A stretch of 64,000 nucleotides of DNA from Micromonospora sp. WMMD961 (GTDB taxonomy: Bacteria; Actinomycetota; Actinomycetes; Mycobacteriales; Micromonosporaceae): contig NZ_JARUBJ010000002.1 in the NCBI RefSeq assembly GCF_029626145.1, positions 5,615,501 to 5,679,500 on the forward strand. The letters run 5' to 3'. Made by a program: the position numbers and the translations under genes. This document shows, piece after piece, positions 46,674 to 55,608 of this stretch. Below the pieces are notes generated by a model. The model did no database searches. It had not been told where the DNA came from and was given only the letters and a program-made list of their open reading frames with translations. Positions within the stretch are counted from its first letter, which is position 1, and each line of letters opens with the position of its first letter.

Positions 46674-48023
46674 ATGTCGACCGCACCGATGCCCCAGTTC
46701 CCCACCGGCTTCCGTTGGGGCGTATCCACCTCGGCCCACCAGATCGAGGGCGCCACCACCGCCGGCGGGCGTGGTCCGTCCATCTGGGACACGTTCGCGC
46801 GCTCGCCCGGCCGGATCAGCGACCACAGCACCGGTGCGGTGGCCTGCGACCACTACCACCGGCACACCGAGGACGTCGCGTTGCTGGCCGGGCTGGGAGT
46901 CTCCGCCTACCGGTTCTCCATCGCCTGGCCCCGGGTCCAGCCCACCGGCAACGGACCGGCCAACACGGCCGGCCTGGACTTCTACGACCGCCTGGTGGAC
47001 GAGCTGCTGACCGTCGGCATCGACCCGGTGGCCACCCTCTACCACTGGGACCTGCCCCAACCGCTCGAAGACGGCGGCGGCTGGCTGGACCGAGACACCG
47101 CCGCCCGATTCGCCGAGTACGCGGACCTGACCGCCGCCCGGCTCGGCGACCGGGTCCGGCTCTGGATCACCCTGAACGAGCCGTTCATCCACATGAGCAT
47201 GGGCTACGGGATGGGCGTGCACGCCCCCGGCCGGATGCTGCTCTTCGACGCCTTTCCGGTCGCCCACCACCAACTGCTCGGGCACGGGCTCGCCGTCGCC
47301 GCGCTGCGGGCCCACACCGCCAACCCGGTCGCGATCGCCAACAACTACTCCCCGGTGCGGGTGCTCGGCGACAGCGACGCCGACCGGGCCGCCGGTGCCG
47401 CGTACGAGGCGCTGCACAACCGGCTCTTCACCGATCCGCTGCTCGGCCGCGGCTACCCGGAGCTGCCCGGCCTCGAACCGGGGATCGTCCAGCCAGGCGA
47501 CCTCGACACGATCGCCGCACCGATCGACGTGCTGGGGGTCAACTACTACAACCCCACCGGGGTACGCGCTGCCGAGGAGGGCTCGCCCCTGCCGTTCGAC
47601 CTGGTCCCGCTGGACGGCTACCCCCGTACCGCCTTCGACTGGCCGGTGGCCCCCGACGGGCTGCACGAGCTGCTCGGCTGGCTCCGTGACACCTACGGAG
47701 ACGCGCTGCCGCCCATCGAGATCACCGAGAGCGGTTGCGCGTACGACGACGCGCCGGACGCGGACGGGCAGGTGGCCGACCCGGAACGGATCGCGTACCT
47801 GGACGGGCACCTGCGAGCCGTCCGGGCGGCCATCGACGACGGAGTCGACGTGCGCGGGTACTTCGTCTGGTCGCTGCTGGACAACTGGGAGTGGGCCGAA
47901 GGGTTCACCAAACGCTTCGGCCTCGTGCACGTCGACTACGGCACCCAGACCCGTACGCCGAAGTCGTCGTACACCTGGCTGCGGGACGTCATCGCGGCCA
48001 GCCGGCCGGGGTCGGCGCGGTGA
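46674..48023 (+). CDS. GH1 beta-glucosidase
   Basis: 449 residues, (beta/alpha)8 barrel of glycoside hydrolase family 1. The N-terminal signature is FPTGFRWGVSTSAHQIEGAT. The acid/base Glu169 is in LWITLNEPFIHMSMGYGMGV. The nucleophile Glu352 is in IEITESGCAYDDAPDADGQV. The aglycone region near the end is GYFVWSLLDNWEWAEGFTKR. There is no signal peptide, so it acts in the cytoplasm on imported cellobiose-like sugars. ATG at 46674 after GGGAGG. The stop overlaps the MFS gene (GTGA), so the two form an import and hydrolysis pair. Confidence 0.93.
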   Translation: MSTAPMPQFPTGFRWGVSTSAHQIEGATTAGGRGPSIWDTFARSPGRISDHSTGAVACDHYHRHTEDVALLAGLGVSAYRFSIAWPRVQPTGNGPANTAGLDFYDRLVDELLTVGIDPVATLYHWDLPQPLEDGGGWLDRDTAARFAEYADLTAARLGDRVRLWITLNEPFIHMSMGYGMGVHAPGRMLLFDAFPVAHHQLLGHGLAVAALRAHTANPVAIANNYSPVRVLGDSDADRAAGAAYEALHNRLFTDPLLGRGYPELPGLEPGIVQPGDLDTIAAPIDVLGVNYYNPTGVRAAEEGSPLPFDLVPLDGYPRTAFDWPVAPDGLHELLGWLRDTYGDALPPIEITESGCAYDDAPDADGQVADPERIAYLDGHLRAVRAAIDDGVDVRGYFVWSLLDNWEWAEGFTKRFGLVHVDYGTQTRTPKSSYTWLRDVIAASRPGSAR

Positions 48024-49297
48024 CCACCCTCGACCCGACGCCGGCGTCGCTGCCGGCGGCGCTCGCCGAGCCGACGGTGCCGGTGCGGCGCGGCTGGATC
48101 GGGCTGATCTTCGCCGCCAACCTCGGCGTCTGGATGGCGTTCTTCACGCCCATCCAGGTGCTACTGCCGCAGCAGATCGAGCAGATCGCGCCCGGCGACA
48201 AGGAGAACATGCTGGCCGTGGTCACCGGCCTCGGCGCTCTGGCGGCGGTGCTCGCCAACCCCCTGGCTGGCGCGTTCTCCGACCGGACCTGCCTGCGGAT
48301 CGCCGGGCGGGAGTTCGGTCGCCGGCACGTCTGGACCGCGGGCGGGGCGCTGCTCGGCGCGGCGGCCCTGGTGCTGCTGGCCCAGCAACGGACCATCCTC
48401 GGGGTCGCCCTCGGCTGGGTCGCCGCCCAGGTCTGCTTCAACGCGATGCTGGCAAGCCTCACCGCCGCCATCCCGGACCGGGTGCCGGTGACGCAGCGTG
48501 GCGGCGTCTCGGGTTGGGTGGGCATCCCGCAGGCGCTGGGGCTGGTGCTCGGCGCGGTGCTGGTCACCGCCCTGGTCACCGGGAACGCGGCCGGCTACCT
48601 GGCCATCGCCGTGGCCATGCTGCTGCTGTCGCTGCCGTTCGCGCTCCTCACCCCCGACGAGCCGCTGCCGCGTACGCATCGGCCGGCGCTGCGCACCCGG
48701 GCGCTGCTGGCCTCGATGTGGATCAGCCCGCGCCGGCACCCGGACTTCGCCTGGGCGTGGATCACCCGGTTCCTGGTCCAGCTCGGCAACGCCCTGGGCA
48801 CCCTCTACCTGCTGTACTTCCTCACCGACGGGGTGCGCCACCCCGACCCAGAGGGCTCGCTGCTGGTGCTGATCCTGCTCTACACGCTCGGCATGATGCT
48901 GACCGCGGTGGTCGCCGGCCGGTTGTCGGACCGTTCCGGGCGTCGGAAGATCTACGTGATCGCATCCGGGCTGATCATGGCGGTGGCGGCGCTGCTGCTC
49001 GCGGTCGCGCCGGTCTGGCCGATGGCGATCGTCGCGGCGCTGCTGCTCGGCGCGGGCTACGGCGTCTACCTCTCGGTGGACGCCGCGTTGATCACGCAGG
49101 TGCTGCCCCGGGCCACCGACCGGGCCAAGGACCTCGGCGTCATCAACATCGCGAACTCGGCTCCGCAGGTGCTCGGGCCGGCGCTCTCCGCCCCGCTCGT
49201 GGTGTACCTGGGCGGCTACCCCACGCTCTACGCGGTCACCGCCGTGGTCACCCTGATCGGCAGCGCGTTGGTCGTCAAGATCCGCTCGGTCCCCTGA
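48020..49297 (+). CDS. MFS transporter, probably oligosaccharide
   Basis: 425 residues, 12 helices. It begins VTTLDPTPASLPAALAEPTV and the first helix is GLIFAANLGVWMAFFTPIQV. The MFS loop between helices 2 and 3 is NPLAGAFSDRTCLRIAGREF, and the matching loop in the second half is GRLSDRSGRRKIYVIASGLI. Its coupling to a cytoplasmic beta-glucosidase suggests uptake of a beta-glucoside, although secretion cannot be excluded. Start GTG overlaps the previous stop. It ends just before a strong palindromic element. Confidence 0.87.
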   Translation: MTTLDPTPASLPAALAEPTVPVRRGWIGLIFAANLGVWMAFFTPIQVLLPQQIEQIAPGDKENMLAVVTGLGALAAVLANPLAGAFSDRTCLRIAGREFGRRHVWTAGGALLGAAALVLLAQQRTILGVALGWVAAQVCFNAMLASLTAAIPDRVPVTQRGGVSGWVGIPQALGLVLGAVLVTALVTGNAAGYLAIAVAMLLLSLPFALLTPDEPLPRTHRPALRTRALLASMWISPRRHPDFAWAWITRFLVQLGNALGTLYLLYFLTDGVRHPDPEGSLLVLILLYTLGMMLTAVVAGRLSDRSGRRKIYVIASGLIMAVAALLLAVAPVWPMAIVAALLLGAGYGVYLSVDAALITQVLPRATDRAKDLGVINIANSAPQVLGPALSAPLVVYLGGYPTLYAVTAVVTLIGSALVVKIRSVP

Positions 49298-49300
49298 GCG

Positions 49301-49354
49301 GTAAGGAAGGGCCCCCTGTACAACACCAGGCGATAAGAAGGGGCCCTTCCTTAC
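49301..49354. terminator. palindromic element GTAAGGAAGGGCCCC, terminator-like (family D)
   Basis: GTAAGGAAGGGCCCC and GGGGCCCTTCCTTAC form a perfect 15-bp arm around a 24-bp loop (CTGTACAACACCAGGCGATAAG-type). It lies between the MFS stop and gltX. I recall similar AAGGGGCCCTTCCTTA elements after genes in Micromonospora genomes. Confidence 0.8.
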
Positions 49355-49383
49355 TCGGTCGACGGTCGCCGTAGGCTGGGGGT

Positions 49384-50793
49384 GTGACGGTACGTGTGCG
49401 CTTCGCCCCCTCCCCGACCGGTATGTTCCACGTCGGCGGCGCCCGCTCGGCGCTGCAGAACTGGATCTACGCCAAGCAGCAGGGCGGGGTGTTCGTGCTG
49501 CGTATCGAGGACACCGACGCGGCGCGCAACAAGCCCGAGTGGACCGAGGGCATCCTCTCCGCGCTGGACTGGATCGGCATCTCCCGGGGCAGCTACGAGG
49601 GCCCGTACTTCCAGTCGGAGAACGCCGGTGAGCACCGGGCCGCCGCCGCCCGGCTCTACGAGTCGGGCCGCGCCTACTACTGCGACTGCACCCGTGAGGA
49701 CGTGCAGGCCCGCACCGGCTCGCAGTACCAGGGCTACGACGGCTACCACCGCGACCGTGGCCTCGGCCCAGGCCCGGGGCACGCGCTGCGCTTCCGTACG
49801 CCCGACGAGGGCACCACAGTGGTGGTCGACCTGATCCGCGGCGAGCCCACCTTCGAGAACAAGCTCATCGAGGACTTCGTCATCGCCCGGGGTGACGGAT
49901 CGCCGGTCTTCCTGCTGGCCAACGTCGTCGACGACATGACCATGGGGATCACCCACGTGATCCGGGCCGAGGAGCACCTGCCCAACACCCCCAAGCAGCA
50001 GCTGCTCTGGGAAGCCCTCGGCGTCAAGCCGCCGGTCTGGGCGCACGTTCCGGTGGTGGTCAACGAGAAGCGGCAGAAGCTCTCCAAGCGCCGGGACAAG
50101 GTCGCCCTGGAGGCGTACCGCGACGAGGGCTACCTCGCCGGAGCGATGCGCAACTACCTGATGCTGCTCGGCTGGGCCCCCTCCGGCGACCGGGAGATCG
50201 TTCCCTGGTCGGTGATCGAGGACGAGTTCCGGCTGGACGAGGTCAACCTCTCCTCGGCGTTCTTCGACGAGAAGAAGCTGCGCGCGTTCAACGGCGAGTA
50301 CATCAGGGCTCTGCCGGTGGCCGAGTTCGTCGACGCCTGCCAGCCGTGGCTGACCGGCACCGGGACCATCGCGCCACCGCCGTGGCAGCCCGAGGAGTTC
50401 GACGCCGACGCGTTCGCCGCCGTGGCGCCGCTGGCCCAGACGCGGATCGCGGTGCTCAGCGAGATCGTGCCGAACGTCGACTTCCTCTTCCTCGCATCGC
50501 CACTGATCGACGAGGCCGCGTGGACCAAGACGATGAAGGACGGCTCCGGGGAGCTTCTGGACGACGCCGTCGCGGCGTTCGAGGCGCTGGAGTCCTGGGA
50601 CGCCGAGTCGCTGAAGTCCACGCTGGAGGCGGTCGGCGCCGAGCGGGGGCTCAAGCTCGGCAAGACGCAGGCGCCCGTGCGGGTCGCGGTGACCGGCCGC
50701 ACCGTGGGTCTGCCGCTGTTCGAGTCGTTGGAGGTGCTCGGCCGCGAGCGCACCCTGGCCCGGATGCGCGCCGCCCGGCTCCGCCTGGTCTGA
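49384..50793 (+). CDS. gltX: glutamyl-tRNA synthetase
   Basis: 469 residues, class I synthetase. The HIGH-type motif is RFAPSPTGMFHVGGARSAL. A CDC zinc-type pair is in YYCDCTREDVQARTG. KMSKS is represented by KRQKLSKRRDKVALEAYRDE. The rest includes the anticodon-binding helical domain (ALESWDAESLKSTLEAVGAE). It charges tRNA-Glu and, through the amidotransferase route used by actinobacteria, also tRNA-Gln. Start GTG at 49384 (MTVRVRFAP). Confidence 0.95.
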   Translation: MTVRVRFAPSPTGMFHVGGARSALQNWIYAKQQGGVFVLRIEDTDAARNKPEWTEGILSALDWIGISRGSYEGPYFQSENAGEHRAAAARLYESGRAYYCDCTREDVQARTGSQYQGYDGYHRDRGLGPGPGHALRFRTPDEGTTVVVDLIRGEPTFENKLIEDFVIARGDGSPVFLLANVVDDMTMGITHVIRAEEHLPNTPKQQLLWEALGVKPPVWAHVPVVVNEKRQKLSKRRDKVALEAYRDEGYLAGAMRNYLMLLGWAPSGDREIVPWSVIEDEFRLDEVNLSSAFFDEKKLRAFNGEYIRALPVAEFVDACQPWLTGTGTIAPPPWQPEEFDADAFAAVAPLAQTRIAVLSEIVPNVDFLFLASPLIDEAAWTKTMKDGSGELLDDAVAAFEALESWDAESLKSTLEAVGAERGLKLGKTQAPVRVAVTGRTVGLPLFESLEVLGRERTLARMRAARLRLV

Positions 50794-50859
50794 CCTCCGA
50801 GCACCGGGCTCCTGCGCCGTCTCCGCCGCCGGCAGCCAGCCGGGCTGGTGCCCGGCCGC

Positions 50860-51507
50860 TCAGCGGCGTCGGGCTCGGAGCCACCGCTGCAATCCGACGA
50901 CGAGTGCGCCCACCAGCAGAGCCGCCACGATGGTCCACAACCAGCCGCGTACCTGGCTGCCCTCCTGCGCGGCCGGCACCGGGCTGGCCGCCGGGGTCGC
51001 GTCGACGGCCGCGGTGGCGACCCGGGAAGTGTCGGCGGTCGGACCCGCCGCCGCGGCCGTCGGGGCGGTGCCACCGGCGGTCGGGGCGACGCCGCCGGCG
51101 GGCGCGGACGGGTCAGCGGCCGTACCGGTGGTCAGGGTGAACCGCACCTCGCCCTTCACCGGGTGCCCGTCGGAGGACGCGAGCTGGTAGCCCACGATGT
51201 AGAGACCCGCCGCTGCGGGCTTGAACGGCACCCGCACGCGGCTGCCGTCGAAGACCGGTGGGCCGCCAGCGACCACATTGTCCGGCCCGGTTATTGTGAT
51301 CTTCGTCGTTGCCGGTGCCGGCTTGGCGAGGAACCGCAGCTCGATCCGGGCGGGTGCCGTCGCCACTCGGGCACCGTCACGCGGGTCGCTGCCGGTCAAC
51401 GAGTTGTGCGCGGCCGCTGGCGTCGGCGGTGCCAGAAACGACACACCGAACGCCACGCCGAGCACCACTGGCACAACCCGCGCCGTACGTGTAACCCTGC
51501 CCCCCAT
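50860..51507 (-). CDS. CopC-domain copper resistance protein
   Basis: 215 residues. A signal peptide (VVPVVLGVAFGVSFLAPPTP) ends with AAAH, placing the first mature His at the copper-binding N-terminus (HNSLTGSDPRDGARV). The CopC beta-barrel includes ARIELRFLAKPAP and YQLASSDGHPVKGEVRFTLT with the second His. A Pro/Ala/Thr-rich linker and a C-terminal membrane helix (WLWTIVAALLVGALVVGL) anchor it. It probably binds Cu(II) outside the membrane. No CopD gene is adjacent. Confidence 0.9.
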   Translation of the reverse strand: MGGRVTRTARVVPVVLGVAFGVSFLAPPTPAAAHNSLTGSDPRDGARVATAPARIELRFLAKPAPATTKITITGPDNVVAGGPPVFDGSRVRVPFKPAAAGLYIVGYQLASSDGHPVKGEVRFTLTTGTAADPSAPAGGVAPTAGGTAPTAAAAGPTADTSRVATAAVDATPAASPVPAAQEGSQVRGWLWTIVAALLVGALVVGLQRWLRARRR

Positions 51508-51725
51508 GAACCCCTCCGTAAGGGTACGATCCGCCCGCTGATCAAACGGCTCCTCATTAGTCGAGCCGAGATCGCAGATAGTTCCAATTACTGTTCCACA
51601 AGCTGCAACTCATCGACGTTCCCCGGAGTCTGTAAGGATGACCCCGGCATCCGGTCGGCTTCGCACCGGCAGACCGGTCCGGACGTCACAACGATGCCAT
51701 CCATCGAACGGGGCGAGGAGGCGGG

Positions 51726-52376
51726 ATGGTCCGACAGATGAGGCGGTTGTCCGCCGTGCTGGCGGGCGCGCTGGCGACGGCGCTGCTGTCACTCGGCACC
51801 ACAGGCCCGGCCTCGGCGGCGCCGAAACCCGCACCCGCCGCAGTGGACATCACCGGCGTGGGGCTGTCCGCGCCGCTGCGGTTACGCGCGGAAACGCAGC
51901 CCGCCCACGTCGGAGCGGTCATCGACCAGGTCAACTTCCTCAGTGGTACCGGCATGGCCAACGGGCCGAAGCCGGCCGACCTCGGTCCGAAGTACACGGT
52001 CGTGGTGCTCGCCGGGGAGACGCCGAAGCAGACGTATGACCTCTATCCGAAGGCAGTCGGTGGCCCCCGGGTCTACCGGCCCGCGAAGCAACCGGACGGG
52101 CGCAAGATCAGCGCCGGTTGGTTCCTGGGTCGACTCAGCATGTCCGAGACCCTGCGCACCGCCGGCGTGCCGCTGGAACGGCAGTTCGACACGGTCAGCG
52201 GCGGCGTGGGCGGCGGCGAGCGGGTGCTCCCGGAGGACACCCTCGACCCGGCCAAGGATCTCAACGAGGCGCTCGGCGACCTGCAACGGCTGCTGCTGCT
52301 CAACGTCGGGGTGATGCTCACCATCACGGTCGGCCTCGCCGGGATCGCCCTGCTGATCCGCCGCCGCACGCGCTGA
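51726..52376 (+). CDS. exported membrane-anchored protein of unknown function
   Basis: 216 residues. N-terminal signal peptide RRLSAVLAGALATALLSLGT ending ASAAP. The extracytoplasmic part contains KYTVVVLAGETPKQTYDLYP and KISAGWFLGRLSMSETLRTA. A C-terminal helix LLLLNVGVMLTITVGLAGIA plus RRRTR anchors it. No domain is recognised. It is divergent from the copC gene. Confidence 0.75.
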   Translation: MVRQMRRLSAVLAGALATALLSLGTTGPASAAPKPAPAAVDITGVGLSAPLRLRAETQPAHVGAVIDQVNFLSGTGMANGPKPADLGPKYTVVVLAGETPKQTYDLYPKAVGGPRVYRPAKQPDGRKISAGWFLGRLSMSETLRTAGVPLERQFDTVSGGVGGGERVLPEDTLDPAKDLNEALGDLQRLLLLNVGVMLTITVGLAGIALLIRRRTR

Positions 52377-53004
52377 TCCGCCGCCGCACGCGGGACGACC
52401 GCCGCACGCGCGGAACGACCGCCGCACGCTGCACGGCAGCGCACCCAGGTCAGCGACGGGCGGTGGTCAGCACCAGCGGCGGGGTGGGCGTTCGCGGCGG
52501 GTGGCCCGCGGACGCGGCCGGACCGGGCCGTGCCGATGCGCCCCGGCCCAGCCGGGAAGTTCGCTGAGGCAACCAGCCGGGACGTCGACGTCAGACTCAC
52601 CGAGGACGGTGGGCTCGCCGGAGCGCTGCCGCGGAAGAGGGCTCTCGTCGTCGGCCCGACCGGCGAGCGGCTCCGCCGGGTGCGATGGCACGCCGCCGAC
52701 CGACCGGCGGTGCTTACCTGCCGGCTGTGGGTCGTGGTGCCCCGGCCGGCCGGGCTCGCCCTGGGCGCAGCCGTGTTCGGCCTCCCCGTGCGCCATCCCC
52801 GGTCTCCTCACGTTCGTCTACCCCCGGGTGCTCCCCGACGTGCCCTGTCACCGTACTGGCCGGGACCGACGGGCCGCGCACGGCGTACCCGCGTCAGGAC
52901 CGGGCGGCACCCGGAGACGACGGTGAGCTCGGGAACCCGTTGCGCAGTTCACAGCTTCTTTTCGCGCCGTTCATCCGTGGTTCGCGACCGGGGCGGTCCG
53001 GCGG
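52377..53004. other. gene-free or decayed stretch
   Basis: Starts with degenerate CCGCCGCACGCG repeats (52378-52432). A frame from about 52530 includes plausible segments (RDVDVRLTEDGGLAGALPRK, then RKRALVVGPTGERLRRVRWH) before turning Arg/Pro-rich. It could be the remains of a gene. I see no intact coding region. Confidence 0.4.
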
Positions 53005-53547
53005 TCAGTGGACCCGGTGAGCCTCCAGGTCGGCCCGGGTGAAGAGCGCCCGCAGCGTCACGCCGTGACCGGCGAGCGTCTGCGCACCGCCCTCGGCCCG
53101 GTCGATGACACAGAGGGCGTGCTCCACCCGGGCATCCAGTTCGCGTAGCTGGCCGGTCGAGATGACCACCTGACCGCCGGAGGTGACCACGTCCTCGACC
53201 ACGAGCACCCGCCGGCCGACCAGCTCCGCCCCCTCGGCCAACCGGGCCGTCCCGTACGGCTTGGCGTTCTTGCGGACGAAGGCGCAGGGCAACCCGGTGT
53301 GCCGGCCGAGCGCGGTCACCACCGGGATTCCGCCCAGCTCCAACCCGGCGAGCACCTCGGTGTCCGTCGGAACGAGAGGTGCCAGCTGGGCGGCCACCCG
53401 GTCCAACAGGCGAGGATCCGCCTCGAAGCGGTACTTGTCGAAGTACTCGTCGGCGGTCCGCCCGGAACGGAGCACGAACGTTCCCGTCAGCCGGCAGGTG
53501 GCGTCGATCTCACGGGCCAACGCGGCCCGAGCTTCCACATCAGTCAT
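53005..53547 (-). CDS. pyrE: orotate phosphoribosyltransferase
   Basis: 180 residues, type I PRTase fold. Early regions are GTFVLRSGRTADEYFDKYRF and EVLAGLELGGIPVVTALGRH. The PRPP-binding motif is RVLVVEDVVTSGGQVVISTG, and the flexible-loop lysines are in FVRKNAKPYGTARLAEGAEL. It makes OMP from orotate and PRPP in pyrimidine synthesis. ATG at 53547 (MTDVEARAALARE). It stands apart from other pyr genes. Confidence 0.95.
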   Translation of the reverse strand: MTDVEARAALAREIDATCRLTGTFVLRSGRTADEYFDKYRFEADPRLLDRVAAQLAPLVPTDTEVLAGLELGGIPVVTALGRHTGLPCAFVRKNAKPYGTARLAEGAELVGRRVLVVEDVVTSGGQVVISTGQLRELDARVEHALCVIDRAEGGAQTLAGHGVTLRALFTRADLEAHRVH

Positions 53548-53666
53548 GATGATCATTCTTCTGTCATCGGGGCGCTTTCCGCGTACCCCTTTCGGCGCAT
53601 ACCGGGGACGGCGGCGTCCTCCCCCGGTCGGAGTCCGACCGGGTGCGGCTGTGGTGGGATCGGGGC

Positions 53667-54872
53667 ATGCGTCCGCCACCGTGGCTCGGCTCCGGCACCC
53701 GCGGCCGGGATCTGGCGCTGGCCGGGGCGTCGCTGGCCGGGGGCCTGGTGCTGTGGACCCTCGGCTGGCAACCGCAGATCCGTCCGCACCCGGACGTGCC
53801 GCCCGCCCTGTTTCTTCCACCGCTGCTGGCGATGTGCGTCGCCGTGGGCCTGCGCCGAGTCGCTCCGCGCACCAGCCTGACCATCGGCACCGCGGCAGTG
53901 GTGGTGGACATCGCGCTCGGCGGATCGCTGGGGACGATCCTGATCTACACCCAGGTGCTCTACGACGCCTGCGTCTACGGCCCGCCACGGCTGTGGCGGT
54001 GGCTGCTGCGGGCGACCGTCGGGCTGAGTCTGGTCGGTGCGATCGTCGGCGTGGTCCTCGCCGACCAGTGGAGCGGGGTGGCCATCGGGGTGCTGGTGGT
54101 GCTCGTCGGCCTGCTGCCGGTCCTGACCGGGATCAGCGTGCGGCAGTACCGCGACCAGGCTGCCGCCGAACGCGCCCGGGCCGAACAGACCGCACGGCTG
54201 GTCGAGTTGGATCGGCGGCAGGCGGTGAGCGCGGAGCGGGCCCGGATGGCCCGAGAGCTGCACGACGTGGTCGCCAACCACCTCAGCGCGGTGGCGATCC
54301 ACGCCACCGCCGTGCTGTCCGTGCCCGGGCTGGACCGCGGCCAGGTCGAGTCGGCGTTGCGGGTGATCCGGGAGAGCAGCGTGCAGGGCCTGGCCGAGAT
54401 GCGTCAGATGATCGAGGTGCTACGCGAACCGGGGCCCGGGGGCGGGCCCGCCCCGACGGGCGACGGCGCAGCCCTGCCGGAGCTGGTCAGCGCGCGGCTC
54501 ACCGAGACCGACGAGCTGGTCGAGCGGGTGCGGGCCGCCGGCCTCGCGGTCCGGGTGCACACCGACGGCGCACCGGGGCCGCTGCCGGTGGGGGTGGACC
54601 TCGCCGCGTACCGGATCGTGCAGGAGTCGCTGACCAACGCGCTCAAGCACGGTACGGGTGAGGCGGACCTCACGATCGCGTACCGGCCGGCGGAGGTGGT
54701 GCTGACGGTGGAAAACCCGGTGTGCCGGGACGGGGCCGGGCTACCCGGCGCCGGCGCCGGGCTGATCGGGATGCGGGAGCGCGCCACCCTGCTGGCCGGT
54801 CGGTTCAGCGCCGGACCGCACGACGGCCGCTGGCAGGTACGCGCCGCGCTGCCCATCGGGGAGGACGGGTGA
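53667..54872 (+). CDS. NarL-type sensor histidine kinase
   Basis: About 401 residues. The N-terminal part has four to five membrane helices (e.g. ALAGASLAGGLVLWTLGW, LLAMCVAVGL, AIVGVVLADQWSGVAIGV). HisKA_3 begins RARMARELHDVVANHLSAVA, with the phosphorylated His in ELHD. The catalytic domain has VQESLTNALKHG (N-box) and GAGAGLIGMRERATLLAGRF (G2-box). It is probably a sensor of an envelope signal. Start ATG 53667 (MRPPPWLG) or 53643. The end overlaps the response-regulator start (GTGA). Confidence 0.9.
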   Translation: MRPPPWLGSGTRGRDLALAGASLAGGLVLWTLGWQPQIRPHPDVPPALFLPPLLAMCVAVGLRRVAPRTSLTIGTAAVVVDIALGGSLGTILIYTQVLYDACVYGPPRLWRWLLRATVGLSLVGAIVGVVLADQWSGVAIGVLVVLVGLLPVLTGISVRQYRDQAAAERARAEQTARLVELDRRQAVSAERARMARELHDVVANHLSAVAIHATAVLSVPGLDRGQVESALRVIRESSVQGLAEMRQMIEVLREPGPGGGPAPTGDGAALPELVSARLTETDELVERVRAAGLAVRVHTDGAPGPLPVGVDLAAYRIVQESLTNALKHGTGEADLTIAYRPAEVVLTVENPVCRDGAGLPGAGAGLIGMRERATLLAGRFSAGPHDGRWQVRAALPIGEDG

Positions 54873-55276
54873 ACAGCGACACGGTGGCGGCGACGGTACG
54901 GGTGGTGCTCGCGGACGACCAGCCGGCGGTACGGGCGGGTCTGGCCCTGATCCTGGACGGTTCGCCGGGTATTCAGGTCGTCGGCGAGGCGGCCGACGGT
55001 GACGAGGCGGTGCGGTTGTGTCGCGAGTTACGTCCGGACGTGGCGGTGCTGGACGTCCGCATGCCTCGTCGGGACGGGATCTCCGCGACCCGGGAGATCG
55101 CCACCGACGTGCTCGCCGACGTACTGGTGCTCACCACCTTCGACCTCGACGAGTACGTCTTCGGCGCGTTACGGGCCGGCGCTGCCGGATTCCTGCTGAA
55201 GGACACCGACGCCGAAGGTCTGGTGGATGCGGTGCGTACGGTGGCGCGTGGCGACGGGTTCATCGCTCCGCCGTGA
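54869..55276 (+). CDS. response regulator, receiver part (frame-shifted gene)
   Basis: 135 residues: a complete NarL-type receiver domain. It includes VRVVLADDQPAVRAGLALIL (acidic pair), the phosphorylated Asp in PDVAVLDVRMPRRDG, Thr in VLVLTTFDLDEYVFGALRAG, and Lys in FLLKDTDAEG. Directly after GFIAPP a TGA stops the frame. The expected continuation APAVTRRLIT... is present in the +1 frame, as if one base is missing at about 55270. As written, the receiver lacks its DNA-binding domain. The GTG start overlaps the kinase stop. Confidence 0.88.
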   Translation: MNSDTVAATVRVVLADDQPAVRAGLALILDGSPGIQVVGEAADGDEAVRLCRELRPDVAVLDVRMPRRDGISATREIATDVLADVLVLTTFDLDEYVFGALRAGAAGFLLKDTDAEGLVDAVRTVARGDGFIAPP

Positions 55277-55551
55277 CCCGCCGGTTGATCACGGCTTTCG
55301 CGGCCACCGCGCCGACTGCGTCGGCCGACACCCGGGCCACGCTGGGCACTCTCACTCCACGTGAGCGGGACGTGCTGGCCTGCCTCGGTCTGGGTTTGTC
55401 CAACCAACAGATCGCCGATCGGCTGGTGTTGGCGGAGAGCACCACCAAGACCCACGTGAGTCGGATCCTGGCGAAGCTGGGCCTGCGGAGCCGGGTGCAG
55501 GCCGCGATCCTGGCCCAGGAACTGGGCCTGCCCGCTCCCCCGCACCCGTGA
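55273..55551 (+). CDS. LuxR-type DNA-binding part of the split response regulator
   Basis: 92 residues: VTRRLITAFAATAPTASADT followed by the LuxR/GerE helix-turn-helix LTPRERDVLACLGLGLSNQQ, IADRLVLAESTTKTHVSRIL and AKLGLRSRVQAAILAQELG. The sequence continues the receiver at the exact point expected. A GTG at 55273 overlaps the receiver stop as GTGA, the same junction this genome uses between coupled genes, so separate translation is possible. A sequencing error or real frameshift is the simpler explanation. Confidence 0.85.
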   Translation: MTRRLITAFAATAPTASADTRATLGTLTPRERDVLACLGLGLSNQQIADRLVLAESTTKTHVSRILAKLGLRSRVQAAILAQELGLPAPPHP

Positions 55552-55608
55552 GCCCCGCGGACCGGTGCCGACGTGGATGGCCTGCTCAGAACGTGTCAGG
55601 CTAGGGCG

